The notes under the pieces were generated by a model. The model saw nothing but the letters and a program-made list of their open reading frames with translations, did not search any database and was not told the origin of the DNA. From positions 9,159,001-9,223,000 of the forward strand of contig NZ_CP163443.1 of assembly GCF_041053055.1 (NCBI RefSeq): DNA of 64,000 nucleotides, in the 5' to 3' direction. Origin of the DNA: Streptomyces sp. R41 (GTDB taxonomy: Bacteria; Actinomycetota; Actinomycetes; Streptomycetales; Streptomycetaceae). The position numbers and the translations under genes were made by a program. Positions 7,881-15,743 of the stretch are shown in pieces; the stretch's first letter is position 1; each line of letters opens with the position of its first letter.

Positions 7881-9221
7881 ATGACGGTTGCTGCTGCGTC
7901 GACGGTCCACCCGGACGAGGTGCACGAGAGACTCGGCCGCTATGTACTGACCGACGGTTTCAAACTTGTGCTCGACCCACTCGCCAGTCAGGGCTCGTGG
8001 ATCGTCGACGCGCGCACCGGTGAGAAGTTCCTCGACCTCTACTCGTTCTTCGCGTCCGCTCCGCTGGGGCTCAACGCGCGGGGCATCGTGGACGATCCGG
8101 AGTTCATGGTCCTGCTTGCTCAGGTGGCGGCGAACAAGCCCGCCAACCCCGACATCTACACCACGCACTACGCCGAGTTCGTCGAGACGTTCGTCCGGGT
8201 GCTGGGTGATCCGGACCTGCCGAGATTGTTCTTCGTCGAGGGTGGGGCGCTCGCCGTCGAAAACGCGCTGAAGACGGCGTTCGACTGGAAGAGCCGCCGC
8301 AACGAGGCCGCAGGCCGCTCACCCGAGCTCGGCACCAAGGTGCTCCACCTTCGGCGGGCGTTCCACGGCCGCAGCGGTTACACCCTCTCGCTGACCAACA
8401 CCGAGCCGAACAAGACGGCCCGCTTCCCGAAGTTCGACTGGCCGCGCATCGACGTACCCGCGGTGCGGTTCCCCCTCGAGCGCCACCTTGCCGAAGTCGA
8501 GGAGGCCGAGCGACGCGCCCTCGAGCAGGCGCGGCGAGCGTTTGAGGACAACCCGCACGACATCGCCTGCTTCATCGCCGAGCCGATCCAGGGCGAGGGG
8601 GGCGACAACCATATGCGTCCGGAGTTCCTGCAGGCGATGCAGGCGCTCTGTCACGAGCACGACGCGCTGTTCGTGCTCGACGAGGTGCAGACCGGGGTGG
8701 GGATCACGGGCACCACCTGGGCCTACCAGCAACTCGGCCTCGAGCCGGATATCGTCGCCTTCGCCAAGAAGGTCCAACTCGGCGGCATCATGGCCGGCCG
8801 CCGGGTCGACCAGGTACCCGACAACGTCTTCCGGGTCTCTGGGCGGATCAACTCCACCTGGGGAGGCGGGCTGGTCGACATGGTCCGGGCACGCCGCATC
8901 CTGGAGATCATCGAAAGGGACGACCTGGTGGCCAATGCCGCTGCCGTGGGATCGTGGTTCCTGGCCGAACTACGTGATCTGGAAGTCCGACACGCACCGG
9001 TGGCGTCCAACTCGCGGGGGCGCGGACTGATGAGCGCCATCGATCTGACCGACAGCGGCGTCCGCGACGAGGTGGTACGCCGGCTGCGAACCGAGGAACA
9101 GGTGATCGCGTTGCCGTGCGGTGAGCGTTCGGCGCGCTTCCGCCCTGCCCTGTCCATCACCCAGGGCGAGCTCGGGATCGCCCTGCGGGCCCTCGACCGG
9201 GTGCTCGCCGGTCTGCACTGA
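7881..9221 (+). CDS. lat: L-lysine 6-aminotransferase
   Basis: The 446-residue PLP enzyme matches lysine epsilon-aminotransferases in length and sequence: LDLYSFFASAPLGLN, IYTTHYAEFVETF, FFVEGGALAVENALK, HGRSGYTLSLTNT, VLDEVQTGVGITGT, and the cofactor Lys in FAKKVQLGG (K296/K297). It moves the side-chain amino group of lysine to 2-oxoglutarate; the semialdehyde product cyclises to piperideine-6-carboxylate. In cephamycin producers this step makes alpha-aminoadipate. Here no beta-lactam genes are in view, and the next two genes (dehydrogenase, 2-oxoacid dehydrogenase E1) point to lysine degradation. The gene starts at an ATG with a weak upstream AGGTG. Confidence 0.92.
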   Translation: MTVAAASTVHPDEVHERLGRYVLTDGFKLVLDPLASQGSWIVDARTGEKFLDLYSFFASAPLGLNARGIVDDPEFMVLLAQVAANKPANPDIYTTHYAEFVETFVRVLGDPDLPRLFFVEGGALAVENALKTAFDWKSRRNEAAGRSPELGTKVLHLRRAFHGRSGYTLSLTNTEPNKTARFPKFDWPRIDVPAVRFPLERHLAEVEEAERRALEQARRAFEDNPHDIACFIAEPIQGEGGDNHMRPEFLQAMQALCHEHDALFVLDEVQTGVGITGTTWAYQQLGLEPDIVAFAKKVQLGGIMAGRRVDQVPDNVFRVSGRINSTWGGGLVDMVRARRILEIIERDDLVANAAAVGSWFLAELRDLEVRHAPVASNSRGRGLMSAIDLTDSGVRDEVVRRLRTEEQVIALPCGERSARFRPALSITQGELGIALRALDRVLAGLH

Positions 9222-9251
9222 CCCCCGTACCAGCCGACAAGGAGCAAAGTC

Positions 9252-10805
9252 ATGGCCCGTTCCGTCGCCTCGATCGTTGCCGGCCAGTTGGTCGCCGGCG
9301 CTCCCGGCGGGACTCTTCAGCGCCCCAATCCCGGTCGTACCGCTGAGCTGGTCACCGAGATCTCGCTCGGGGACGCCTCGACGTTCGTCGAGGCCGCCAA
9401 GGCCGCGAAGGCGGCTCAGCGGTCCTGGGCGGACATCCCGGCGCCGGTGCGCGGATCCGCGATCGGAAAGATCGGCCGGCTCGTCGAAGCCAACAAGGAC
9501 CGGCTCGCCCGCATCGTGACCGAAGAGATCGGCAAGCCGTTGGCAGAGGCGCTCGGCGAGGTCCAGGAGATCATTGACACCTGCGACTTCTTCCTGGGCG
9601 AGGGCCGCCGGCTGTACGGGCAGACGGTGCCCTCGGAGATGCCCGACAAGCAGCTGTTCACCTTTCGCAACCCCATGGGCACGGTTGCGGTGATCACCGC
9701 GGGCAACTTCCCGGTGGCCGTGCCGTCCTGGTACGTCGTGCCGGCGCTCGTGACCGGCAACACCGTGGTGTGGAAGCCCGCCGAGTACGCCGCCGCGAGC
9801 GCCAGGGCCCTCTTCGAACTGTTCGTGCACGGAGGCGGCCTGCCGGACGGCGTACTCAACCTCGTACTAGCCGACGGGGAGCAGACGTACGCCGGTTTGG
9901 AGGCCTCTCTCGAGGCCGGGCTGGTCGACAAGGTCGGCTTCACGGGGTCCACGCTCGTCGGCCGGAAGATCGGCGCCCTGTGCGGAAGCCACCTGCAGAC
10001 CCCGTGCCTGGAGCTGGGCGGCAAGAACCCCCAGGTGGTCACCCCGAGCGCAAATCTCGACCTGGCGGTTGAGGGCGCGTTGTTCTCCGGATTCGGCACG
10101 GCAGGGCAGCGCTGCACCTCCCTCGGGACGCTCATCGTGCACGAGTCGGTGCACGAGGACTTCCTCGCCCGCTTCGACGCCGCGAGCCGCGCGGCCCGGA
10201 TCGGCGACGCGTTCGAGGACGTCCTCTACGGCCCGATGCTCGACGAGCGGTTCGCGCAGCGCTACGAGACCTTCCTCGGATGGATCAAGGACCACCACCG
10301 AACGTACGGCTCCGACGGCATCGGTCGGATCACGGCCCACAACCCGCGCAAGGGCTTCGTCGGGGACCCTGAAGCGGGCATGTTCTACCACCCGGTGATC
10401 GTCGACGGGGTGCGCCGCGACGACGACCTGTTCCTCACCGAGACCTTCGGCCCCATCGTCGGAGTGACCACCTACCGGGACTTCGACGAGGCCCTCGATC
10501 TGGCCAACGCCCACGGTTACGGGCTGTCCGCCGCGATCTACACCACCGACCAGCACGAGGTGTGGACGTTTAGGCGCGGCATTTCCGCGGGCATGGTCAG
10601 CGTCAACAACACCACCTCCGGAGCCGAGGCGCACCTTCCGTTCGGCGGCAACGGCAAGTCGGGCAACGGCAGCCGCCAGTCGGGGCAGTGGGTGCTCGAC
10701 CAGTTCACCCGCTGGCAGTCGATGAACTGGGACCACTCCGGCCGTCTGCAGAAAGCGCAGATGGACGTGGCCACGCTCGAGCCCGACATGTCTTTCCGCC
10801 TGTGA
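9252..10805 (+). CDS. pcd: Piperideine-6-carboxylate / aminoadipate semialdehyde dehydrogenase
   Basis: The 517-residue aldehyde dehydrogenase shows the coenzyme-binding NPMGTVAVITAGNFP and VVWKPAEYAA, the VGFTGSTLVGRKIG loop, the catalytic-Glu region LELGGKNPQVV, and the catalytic Cys in GTAGQRCTSLGTLIVHE. Length and context fit the Pcd family, which oxidises the lat product to alpha-aminoadipate with NAD(P). AAGGAG precedes the ATG by seven bases. It lies 30 bases after lat, and the next gene overlaps its stop (GTGA), so the three genes form one operon. Related AASDH enzymes of other pathways remain possible on sequence alone. Confidence 0.88.
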   Translation: MARSVASIVAGQLVAGAPGGTLQRPNPGRTAELVTEISLGDASTFVEAAKAAKAAQRSWADIPAPVRGSAIGKIGRLVEANKDRLARIVTEEIGKPLAEALGEVQEIIDTCDFFLGEGRRLYGQTVPSEMPDKQLFTFRNPMGTVAVITAGNFPVAVPSWYVVPALVTGNTVVWKPAEYAAASARALFELFVHGGGLPDGVLNLVLADGEQTYAGLEASLEAGLVDKVGFTGSTLVGRKIGALCGSHLQTPCLELGGKNPQVVTPSANLDLAVEGALFSGFGTAGQRCTSLGTLIVHESVHEDFLARFDAASRAARIGDAFEDVLYGPMLDERFAQRYETFLGWIKDHHRTYGSDGIGRITAHNPRKGFVGDPEAGMFYHPVIVDGVRRDDDLFLTETFGPIVGVTTYRDFDEALDLANAHGYGLSAAIYTTDQHEVWTFRRGISAGMVSVNNTTSGAEAHLPFGGNGKSGNGSRQSGQWVLDQFTRWQSMNWDHSGRLQKAQMDVATLEPDMSFRL

Positions 10806-13057
10806 GCGGCGTCGAGGACCTGGACCGGCACTTCCGCGAGGCAGTAGCCGGTCTCCGCTCTCCCGCCCACGCTGCCGGCCCGGGGCCGGCGGGCGGTGCT
10901 ACCGGATTCGGGGCGCCCGCCGGAAGCACGGACGCGGCGATCCAGTGGCACGACGGCGGACTGGACACCCGTACCGCGCTGGACCTGTTCGACGCCCAAC
11001 TGGAGAGTCGGCACACCGACGCCGCCGCGCGGTGGATGCAGCAGCAGGGCCGTGGCTACTACACCATCGGATCGAGCGGGCACGAAGGCAACGCCGCACT
11101 CGCCCTCGCGTTGCGCCCCACCGACCCGGCGTTGCTGCACTACCGGTCCGGCGCCTTCTACTGCGCCCGCGCCCGCCAGGCCGGCGGCGTCGATGCGGTC
11201 AGGGACATGCTGCTGGGGGTGGCCGCCGGGGCCGACGAGCCGATCGCCGGTGGACGGCACAAGGTGTACGGGCGTCGCGAACTGGCCGTCATCCCGCAGA
11301 CGTCGACCATCTCCTCCCACCTGCCCCGGGCAGTCGGGGTGGCGTGGAGCATCGCCCGCGCCAAGCGGCTCGGGACCGAGTGCGCCTGGCCCGGCGATGC
11401 CGTCGTCTGCTGTTCCTTCGGTGACGCCTCGGTCAACCACTCCACGGCGGCGGGCGCCATCAACAGCGCCTGCCACGCGGCCTACCAGGGCCTCCCGATG
11501 CCTGTGCTGTTCGTCTGCGAGGACAACGGCCTGGGGATCAGCGTGCCGACACCGCATGACTGGGTGCGGCGCGCCTACGGCAGCCGGCCTGGTCTCGCCT
11601 ACTTCGCCGCGGACGGGTGTGATCCGTCAGCCGCCTTCGACACCGCGTGCGAGGCAGTGGCCCATGTACGGGGGCGCCGGCAACCCGCGTTCCTGCACCT
11701 GTCGATGGTGCGATTCCTCGGCCATGCGGGCTCGGACGCCGAAGCCGCCTACCGGGTGCCTTCCGAAGTCGCCGCGGATCTGCGACGCGACCCGCTGGTG
11801 GCCACTGCCCGGCTGCTCACGGCGGCAGGCGTCCTCACCCAGAAGCAGGTTCTCGACCGGTACGACGAGGTGGGCGGACGGGTGTTCGCCGTTGCCAAGG
11901 AGGCCCTCGAGAGTGAGCCCCTGACCACCCCCACGGAGATCGCCGCTCCCATCGCACCCCGCCATCCCGGCCTCGTGGCGGCTGCGGCACGCCGTACGAA
12001 CGAACCACCCGCAGTGCCCGTGGGCGAACCCGTCACCGTCGCCCAGGCCATCACCCACACACTCGCCGACCTGCTCGGCAGCTACCCGGAGATGGTCGTC
12101 TTCGGCGAGGACGTCGGCCGCAAGGGCGGGGTCTACGGACTGACCCGGGGACTGCAGCGGCGTTTCGGTACCGCTCGGGTCTTCGACACCCTGCTCGACG
12201 AGCAGGCCATCCTCGGCCTCGGGCTGGGGGCGGGGCTGTCAGGGCTGCTGCCGGTGGCAGAGATCCAATACCTTGCGTACCTGCACAACGCCGAGGACCA
12301 ACTGCGCGGTGAGGCCGCCACGCTTCAGTTCTTCTCCCAGGGCCAGTACCGCAACCCCCTTGTGGTCCGCATCGCCGGTTACGGCTATCAGCGCGGGTTC
12401 GGCGGTCACTTCCACAACGACAACGCGCTGGGCGTCCTGCGTGACATTCCCGGTCTGGTCATCGCGTCCCCATCCCGCCCTGACGACGCCGCCGCGATGC
12501 TTCGCACATGTGTCGCGGCCGGGAAGGTGGACGGAACGGTCAGCACCTTCCTCGAGCCGATCGCGCTCTACCACACGCGAGATCTCCACGCGGAGAGGGA
12601 CAACGCCTGGCTCGCCGCGTACCCGTCACCTGCAGAGCACGTACCGATCGGCCAGGCACGCACCTACGGCACAGGCACGGACCTGACCCTCGTGACATTC
12701 GGCAACGGCCTGCGCATCTCGCTTCGAGCCGCACGCCGGCTGGAGCAGCAGGGCATCGCGTGCCGGGTCGTCGACCTGCGCTGGCTGGCACCTTTGCCGG
12801 TCGACGACCTGCTGCGGGAAGCTCGTGCGACGGGACGCGTCCTCGTGGTCGACGAGACCCGCCGTACGGGAGGCGTGTCAGAGGGAGTCGTCACCGCTCT
12901 GGTCGATGCCGAATTCACCGGCGCGGTCCGACGAGTCGCCGGCGTGGACAGCTTCATCCCGCTGGGAAAGGCAGCGCAGTTGGTGCTCGTGTCCGAGGCC
13001 GACGTCGAGCGCGCCGCGGGCGAGCTGCTCTCAGCAGGCCCGCATGCTCACCGGTGA
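10802..13057 (+). CDS. Fused 2-oxoacid dehydrogenase E1 (alpha-beta in one chain)
   Basis: The 751-residue protein joins two normally separate subunits. Residues about 40-360 are E1-alpha: YYTIGSSGHEGNAALALAL, the TPP motif GDASVNHSTAAGAIN followed by EDNGLGIS, and the segment FLGHAGSDAEAAYR. Residues about 400-745 are E1-beta: TVAQAITHTLADLL, VVFGEDVGRKGGVYGLT, GFGGHFHNDNALG and the TK-C domain ending RVAGVDSFIPLG. GTG 10802 overlaps the previous TGA and sets the start. The lysine context suggests it decarboxylates 2-oxoadipate towards glutaryl-CoA. No E2 or E3 gene is in the window, so it must borrow them. Substrate assignment is inference. Confidence 0.82.
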   Translation: MSGVEDLDRHFREAVAGLRSPAHAAGPGPAGGATGFGAPAGSTDAAIQWHDGGLDTRTALDLFDAQLESRHTDAAARWMQQQGRGYYTIGSSGHEGNAALALALRPTDPALLHYRSGAFYCARARQAGGVDAVRDMLLGVAAGADEPIAGGRHKVYGRRELAVIPQTSTISSHLPRAVGVAWSIARAKRLGTECAWPGDAVVCCSFGDASVNHSTAAGAINSACHAAYQGLPMPVLFVCEDNGLGISVPTPHDWVRRAYGSRPGLAYFAADGCDPSAAFDTACEAVAHVRGRRQPAFLHLSMVRFLGHAGSDAEAAYRVPSEVAADLRRDPLVATARLLTAAGVLTQKQVLDRYDEVGGRVFAVAKEALESEPLTTPTEIAAPIAPRHPGLVAAAARRTNEPPAVPVGEPVTVAQAITHTLADLLGSYPEMVVFGEDVGRKGGVYGLTRGLQRRFGTARVFDTLLDEQAILGLGLGAGLSGLLPVAEIQYLAYLHNAEDQLRGEAATLQFFSQGQYRNPLVVRIAGYGYQRGFGGHFHNDNALGVLRDIPGLVIASPSRPDDAAAMLRTCVAAGKVDGTVSTFLEPIALYHTRDLHAERDNAWLAAYPSPAEHVPIGQARTYGTGTDLTLVTFGNGLRISLRAARRLEQQGIACRVVDLRWLAPLPVDDLLREARATGRVLVVDETRRTGGVSEGVVTALVDAEFTGAVRRVAGVDSFIPLGKAAQLVLVSEADVERAAGELLSAGPHAHR

Positions 13058-13390
13058 CGGCTGGTCAGGCCCCAGTGAGTCCCGGTGATCTCGAGGCGTC
13101 GCGGACGAGGTGCGGCGGCGCCTTCGCTCGAGGCTGGGGCGATCGGCCGGCCGCGGGCGAGAGCGGTGTCGTAGTGGAGCTGGTCAAGGCGGCTGGTGAG
13201 GTAGCGGACGCAGGCGAGGCCAGGCCCACGTGCGCGAGGGCCTGCTTCAGCAGCACTCCGGCATCTCGCTCTGCACGGCCGGGGAGGCGGCCTCCTGCGG
13301 GCCGAACCACACCAGACTTCGCCGCTGTCGTCCACGCGCACGGGGACGGCCCCGATGTACAGGATCGCCATCCGGGCCCTGACCATTTGC
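13051..13390 (-). pseudogene. ISKra4-like transposase remnant
   Basis: Minus-strand readings include VRYLTSRLDQLHYDTALARG and, after a shift, RLEITGTHWGL. These resemble the C-terminal end of ISKra4-type transposases, where a Y-D-x-x-L-A-x-G-x-P-I-A-T segment is followed by a Cys/His-rich turn and D-I-T-G-A-R-W-G-L. The intervening residues are scrambled by frameshifts, and the rest of the protein is unreadable or in other frames up to about 13390. No terminal inverted repeats can be defined. It sits between the lysine operon and the attR repeat. Confidence 0.55.
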
Positions 13391-13414
13391 AGGGCTTGTC
13401 GTCCTCGCTCCTGA

Positions 13415-13457
13415 GGGTCAAGGGGTCGCAGGTTCAAATCCTGTCGTCCCGACGGTG
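13415..13457 (+). repeat. attR-like direct repeat (tRNA-Pro 3' end)
   Basis: This is an exact 43-bp copy of 2237-2279, the 3' half of tRNA-Pro plus five flanking bases, with no 5' half of a tRNA in front. What follows (13458 onward) is a strong hairpin terminator that is presumably the original downstream flank of the tRNA gene. The pair bounds the 11.2-kb element. Confidence 0.88.
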
Positions 13458-13458
13458 C

Positions 13459-13497
13459 GAAGGATCTCGCAGGCGAGAGCCTGTGAGGGCCCTTTTC
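13459..13497 (+). terminator. Intrinsic terminator, original tRNA-Pro flank
   Basis: A 16-bp stem with two mismatches opens with GAAGG, turns at a GAGA loop and ends CCCTTTT. It directly follows the partial tRNA copy, so before integration it would have terminated the tRNA transcript. A very similar sequence recurs at 50187-50237. Confidence 0.72.
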
Positions 13498-13558
13498 GTA
13501 TGGGGTGGTTTCCGATCTTCGAGGCGCGCCCGTGTGGTCGGCAGTGCCGTCGGCGTCG

Positions 13559-13593
13559 TCCTCTGCTCCCCATTGTTGCCGGGGAGCAGAGGA
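13559..13593 (-). terminator. Terminator of the secreted glycoside hydrolase gene
   Basis: A perfect 13-bp stem, TCCTCTGCTCCCC (13559-13571) with GGGGAGCAGAGGA (13581-13593), has a nine-base loop. It lies just past the stop codon of the minus-strand glycosidase gene. There is no clear T run, as is common in high-GC actinomycetes. Confidence 0.7.
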
Positions 13594-13601
13594 CCGGGGG
13601 C

Positions 13602-15425
13602 TCAGGCCTTGCCCTGAAGTCGCCAGATCTGGTTCTTCTTGGTGCCGAGGGCGCTCGCGGGGTCGCAGGTCCACTGGTGGATCAGGGCCCGCGGCTGGGT
13701 GGAGACGTCGGAGACGTCGACGCACTTGCCGCTGTGCACGGCCACGAGCTGGTAGTCGTGGCTGTTGCCGAGCGCGGTGACGGGGTTGAGGGTGAACATC
13801 TGGTTGGTCAGGCCGTTGCAGGTGTACTGGTCGACGGCGACGCCGTCGACCGTGGAAGCACCCGAGACGTCCAGGCACTTGCCGTTGAGCTCGTTGACGA
13901 CGGTGAAGGTGTTCGTCCGGCCGGACACCGGCTTGAGGTCGAGCATCTGCTGGTAGCCGCCCTCGCAGTAGTACTGCTGGTACTGGGTGCCGTTGGCGGT
14001 GCTGAGATCGGTGTCGTCCAGGCACTGACCGCTGTTCTGGCTGACGGCGACCGTGGAGACGGTGGTGTTGGACGGCGGCAGCAGGGTGACGGTGTAGCCG
14101 TCCTTGGCGCTCGACCAGGGGATGGTCAGCGAGGCCGCGTTGTTGCCGACCGTCAGTGTGGTGTCGGAGATGGTCTCCGGGCCGGTCACCGCGGCTCCGT
14201 TGTTGTACGGGACGCGCTGGACCACCGCACGGACCTTGCCGCTCGCCACCACCGAAGTCGTGTTCAGACCGGTGAGGTTGACGGTGACCGTGCCGGTGTT
14301 GCCGCTGCTGCCGAGCAACACCTTGGCGTTCTTCGCGGCGTTGTCCTTGGTGGCCAGGCCGTCGGTGCCGGCGCCCGGGACCAGGTTGACGATGTTGCCG
14401 GTCTGCGAGCCGTAGTAGCGGTACATGAACCACTCACCGAGCGGCAGATACTGGCCGGCGCTGTTCTTGGTGAGCAGGTTGGCCTCGTAGTCGTGCAGGT
14501 TCGTACCCGAGGCCCAGTTGCCGCGCAGGCCGTCGGCGCCGGCCCGCTCCAGGCGGCCGATGAACCAGGCGCCGCCGCCCGGGGACTGCATGGACAGCGT
14601 GGCGTACTCGTTGATCTGGTACGGGCGGGTGTTGGTCAGGCCCGCTGCGGCGAGGGTGGAGTTGGCGCGCCCGACGTCGGTGACCGGGTCGCCCGGCTCG
14701 TCGTGCCAACTCCAGATGTCCGGGGCGACGTTGTTGGCCTTGACGTAGGAAAGGAAGGTCGTCCACCAGGTGTTGGAGGAATTCGGCTGGCTCGCGGTGC
14801 TGGGGCCGACGATCAGCTGGTTCGGGAACGCGGCCCGTACCTTGGCGTAGAACCGCGACCACATCTGCAGGTACTGGCTCTGCGAAGCGCCCCAGAAGTT
14901 GCTGCCGTCGGGCTCGTTCCACAGGTCCCACTGGACGGTCATGTTGTTGGCTTTGACGTCGTTGATCAGCTGCGTGACGAAGGCGTCGAACTGCGTCCAG
15001 TCACCGTTGTCGCCGGGCCAGCCCTGGCTGGTGGTGCCGTCGGCACCCCACAGGTCATGCGGGAGCAGGACGAACGTGCCGCCGAGGGCGGCGGTCCGCT
15101 TGTACTGGGCGAGGGTGGACTTCCAGCGGGTCTGGTAGTCGGCGAGGCTGGTGGCGTAGCCGCCGCTGTTGAGCTGGGCGCCGCCGGCCCGCATGAAGTG
15201 CCACTTGATGTCCTTGAAGAAGTGGTCCTGGGGCAGCGAGCCGTCCGGGGCCATCCCGTAGATCGTGCCGGAGGCGTGGTACGTCGGGGCGCCTCCGGCG
15301 GTGGCGAAATCCACGGTGACGCTCGTGTCGGCGGCGTGCGAGGCGGTGGCGGGCAGCAGGCTCGCCGCCAGGGCTGCCAGCAGGACGGCGGTTCTGGACA
15401 GAGGGCGTGGTGAACGCAGGGGCAT
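13602..15425 (-). CDS. Secreted GH39-like (clan GH-A) glycosidase with ricin-type lectin domain
   Basis: The 607-residue protein starts with a Sec signal (SRTAVLLAALAASLLPATASH, cleavage near residue 32). Residues about 35-350 form a clan GH-A barrel: acid/base Glu171 in WDLWNEPDGSNFWG and probable nucleophile Glu273 in PYQINEYATLS. A beta-sandwich follows (about 370-455). Residues about 462-607 form a ricin-B/CBM13 lectin with three Q-C-L-D/K-C-L-D/K-C-V-D repeats and QxW-type ends (NQIWRL). The family could be GH39, with xyloside- or arabinoside-type substrates, but substrate is not readable. LacI operators cover its promoter, and the divergent regulator heads an ABC sugar importer locus, so it likely releases the imported sugar outside the cell. 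Confidence 0.8.
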   Translation of the reverse strand: MPLRSPRPLSRTAVLLAALAASLLPATASHAADTSVTVDFATAGGAPTYHASGTIYGMAPDGSLPQDHFFKDIKWHFMRAGGAQLNSGGYATSLADYQTRWKSTLAQYKRTAALGGTFVLLPHDLWGADGTTSQGWPGDNGDWTQFDAFVTQLINDVKANNMTVQWDLWNEPDGSNFWGASQSQYLQMWSRFYAKVRAAFPNQLIVGPSTASQPNSSNTWWTTFLSYVKANNVAPDIWSWHDEPGDPVTDVGRANSTLAAAGLTNTRPYQINEYATLSMQSPGGGAWFIGRLERAGADGLRGNWASGTNLHDYEANLLTKNSAGQYLPLGEWFMYRYYGSQTGNIVNLVPGAGTDGLATKDNAAKNAKVLLGSSGNTGTVTVNLTGLNTTSVVASGKVRAVVQRVPYNNGAAVTGPETISDTTLTVGNNAASLTIPWSSAKDGYTVTLLPPSNTTVSTVAVSQNSGQCLDDTDLSTANGTQYQQYYCEGGYQQMLDLKPVSGRTNTFTVVNELNGKCLDVSGASTVDGVAVDQYTCNGLTNQMFTLNPVTALGNSHDYQLVAVHSGKCVDVSDVSTQPRALIHQWTCDPASALGTKKNQIWRLQGKA

Positions 15426-15456
15426 GAGCGGCTCTCCCAGGTGGTCGGGGGCGTGG

Positions 15457-15556
15457 CGAACCGGTTCGACACCTCTTGCTTCGCGTCGGCCTCGGTCTGG
15501 TGCGGCTGCGACGCGATGCAGATCGTGGTCTCGTATGGCTCAGTCGAACCGGTTCG
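15457..15556. promoter_or_regulatory. Two LacI operators upstream of the glycosidase gene
   Basis: CGAACCGGTTCG, a perfect 12-bp palindrome, occurs at 15457-15468 and 15545-15556. The first lies 32 bases before the glycosidase start and the second about 120 bases before. The CG-centred palindrome with an A-A-C-C-G-G-T-T core is typical of LacI/GalR repressors. Confidence 0.82.
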
Positions 15557-15690
15557 CCGGAAGCTAGCACCGCCGGAATCGGACCAGCAATACCTCCGAC
15601 GTGGATCGAGTGGCATCTTCCGGCAGCATCCAGGAAATGTGCGGCGAGGCATTGACACCCGCATCGAGTCGCTCCTACCTTCCCTTCACG

Positions 15691-15730
15691 CGAACCGGTT
15701 CGACAACCGGCTCGCACTCGAACCGGTTCG
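15691..15730. promoter_or_regulatory. Two LacI operators at the regulator's own start
   Basis: The same CGAACCGGTTCG palindrome occurs at 15691-15702 and 15719-15730, 28 bp apart start to start, with a degenerate half-site between them. The second ends 13 bases before the regulator's GTG and abuts its AAGGAG ribosome site, so the repressor should control its own synthesis. Confidence 0.82.
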
Positions 15731-15743
15731 ACGAAGGAGTCGC

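Noticed and set aside
7881..10805. lat and pcd as part of a cephamycin-type cluster
   Set aside because: No ACV synthetase, isopenicillin synthase or other beta-lactam gene is in the window, and the third gene fits catabolism better.
13048..14433. Minus-strand open frame of 461 codons crossing from the glycosidase gene into the attR region
   Set aside because: Its first part is a shifted reading of the glycosidase gene; only the last 53 codons resemble anything (the transposase remnant).
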